Shown in pieces: positions 63,108-64,000 of a DNA stretch of 64,000 bases (positions are counted from its first letter, which is position 1; each line of letters opens with the position of its first letter). Under the pieces are notes generated by a model. The model had not been told where the DNA came from, did no database searches, and was given only the letters and a program-made list of their open reading frames with translations. Origin of the DNA: Pohlia nutans (taxonomy: Eukaryota > Streptophyta > Bryopsida > Bryales > Mniaceae); assembly GCA_022496805.1 (NCBI GenBank), contig CM040094.1:8331501-8395500 (forward strand), in the 5' to 3' direction. Position numbers and translations under genes: made by a program.

Positions 63108-64000
63108 ACATGCACCGAGAATCAGACGCAGGTGACCCACAGCATCCCGGAATGAACACTGAGGTACAACACGGACGATGTGCACGACATCTTCGCAGAC
63201 GTCAACTGAGACGCTGTCACGATTCCATGAGCGTCCGCTTGTTTGATAGAACATCCCAAGAGACGTCTTAACCTGTGATGTAGCTTGAAGTATTTGCTAG
63301 GAGACGTCTAGAACTTTGTTTTCGTATGGGATGAGGGTCCAACGTTCATGCACGTATAGAACGTACCATGCATATATAGAACGTACCAATTATGAGAAAT
63401 ACACATGCCTATAGTCATCGCCTGGGCCTTGTTTAACCGCAATGGTTGTTGGCATATGTTCATGTGCAGTCTCAGACAAGCGCCAATGAGAGTACTGATA
63501 ATTTTGGGAGCAACAAAAGCAACCGATGACATTGGAGCGTGTGCAGCTAGTGGATGCATAGTAGAGCAACGTGTGGTGGACGGGCCTGTAGATGTGGACT
63601 CAGCGCCAATTGATGTCACGGACTGAATAGTTTTCACAATCAAACTGTGTAGTTGAAACGTTTTATGCATATGCAATGCGAGTACGTATTTGTGACTGGC
63701 AGGCATCACTCCCATGGTACAGTACAACTGCTCTGCAATGTGACGTATGGATGCTCACCGAGACTAGTGCATGTTACGCGAGATGTATTGTTGTGCATGT
63801 TGATCATGACGTGGGGATGTTGGGGTGGTCGCGAAGGATGTCTCGGTGCATGTTCGACTGGTGACGTGAATATACAGCGTGCGACGTCTACATATAGCGG
63901 CAGCTGTCTTTCACAAAACGCGGTAAAGGACGTCAGCATGTTTTATGGGTCGACTATGTGATGATGATTCTGTCTTGTATAAGATGTTTGTGAGTGACGT
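63108..64000. other. CACTA-like interior, no further gene seen
   Basis: GACGTC-type words continue sparsely. Overlapping frames on both strands at 63300-63960 look like chance. The 139-codon minus frame at 63308-63727 has no recognisable motif. Confidence 0.4.

Larger units (their letters stand above)
53737..64000 (+). mobile_element. Large CACTA (En/Spm-like) transposon, left end to beyond window
   Basis: The left terminus at 53737 reads CACTATAAAAAACCCGCG, matching the usual CACTAxAAxAAAA form. From about 53770 on, the DNA becomes dense in GACGTC, GACATC and GATGTC words in both orientations. This continues, with gaps at about 54050-54540, 57650-58150 and 59050-60060, to the window end. 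No matching right terminus (..TATAGTG) was found, so the element exceeds 10.2 kb or several are nested. En/Spm-type elements carry subterminal arrays of short motifs bound by their TNPA protein. A candidate small protein gene lies at 60985-63107; a TNPD-type transposase was not seen and would have to lie beyond 64000 or be absent. Confidence 0.62.

Overview
The window is nuclear DNA of a land plant. Genes are split by many GT/AG introns, their closest recognisable relatives are plant proteins (TPX2, a GFA2-type mitochondrial DnaJ, an LRR receptor kinase), and short CCCTAAA telomere-type runs occur. The abundance of Tc1-like and TTAA-flanked elements, unusual for a flowering plant, makes me lean to a non-seed lineage (bryophyte, lycophyte or fern), but I cannot name the species.

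Layout: 0.57-2.2 kb, a decayed Tc1-type transposon with both ends. 2.87-8.22 kb (-), a 21-exon TPX2 spindle-assembly gene. 9.5-12.5 kb, repeats and spacer. 12.53-18.26 kb (+), an 18-exon mitochondrial J-protein. 19.9-22 kb, stacked miniature elements. 23.06-23.97 kb (-), an intronless unknown membrane protein. 24-32.8 kb, gene-free and full of miniature elements. 32.81-47.50 kb (+), a 16-exon LRR receptor-like kinase whose introns are swollen by repeats. 48.4-50.3 kb (-), a small conserved Cys/His protein whose second intron is a pile of elements. 50.4-53.7 kb, repeats, a second dead Tc1-type transposase and possible exons of an unrecognised gene. 53.74 kb to the window end, what looks like one end and over 10 kb of a CACTA (En/Spm-like) transposon, loaded with GACGTC/GACATC/GATGTC words, partly as ~470-bp tandem units, and carrying a probable small multi-exon transposon gene at 60.98-63.11 kb.

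The four well-modelled spliced genes (exon coordinates in their entries) keep phase through every junction. They are housekeeping or signalling genes with no apparent shared pathway. The most unusual content is the mobile DNA: (i) several miniature families bounded by TTAA with CCCYTAAA termini, where one nested insertion shows duplication of an internal TTAA, as piggyBac-type elements do; (ii) a second set of miniature elements with TA-AGGT...ACCT-TA ends, also caught nesting; (iii) the CACTA element with its palindromic-word arrays. No tRNA, rRNA, CRISPR array or organellar gene was seen.
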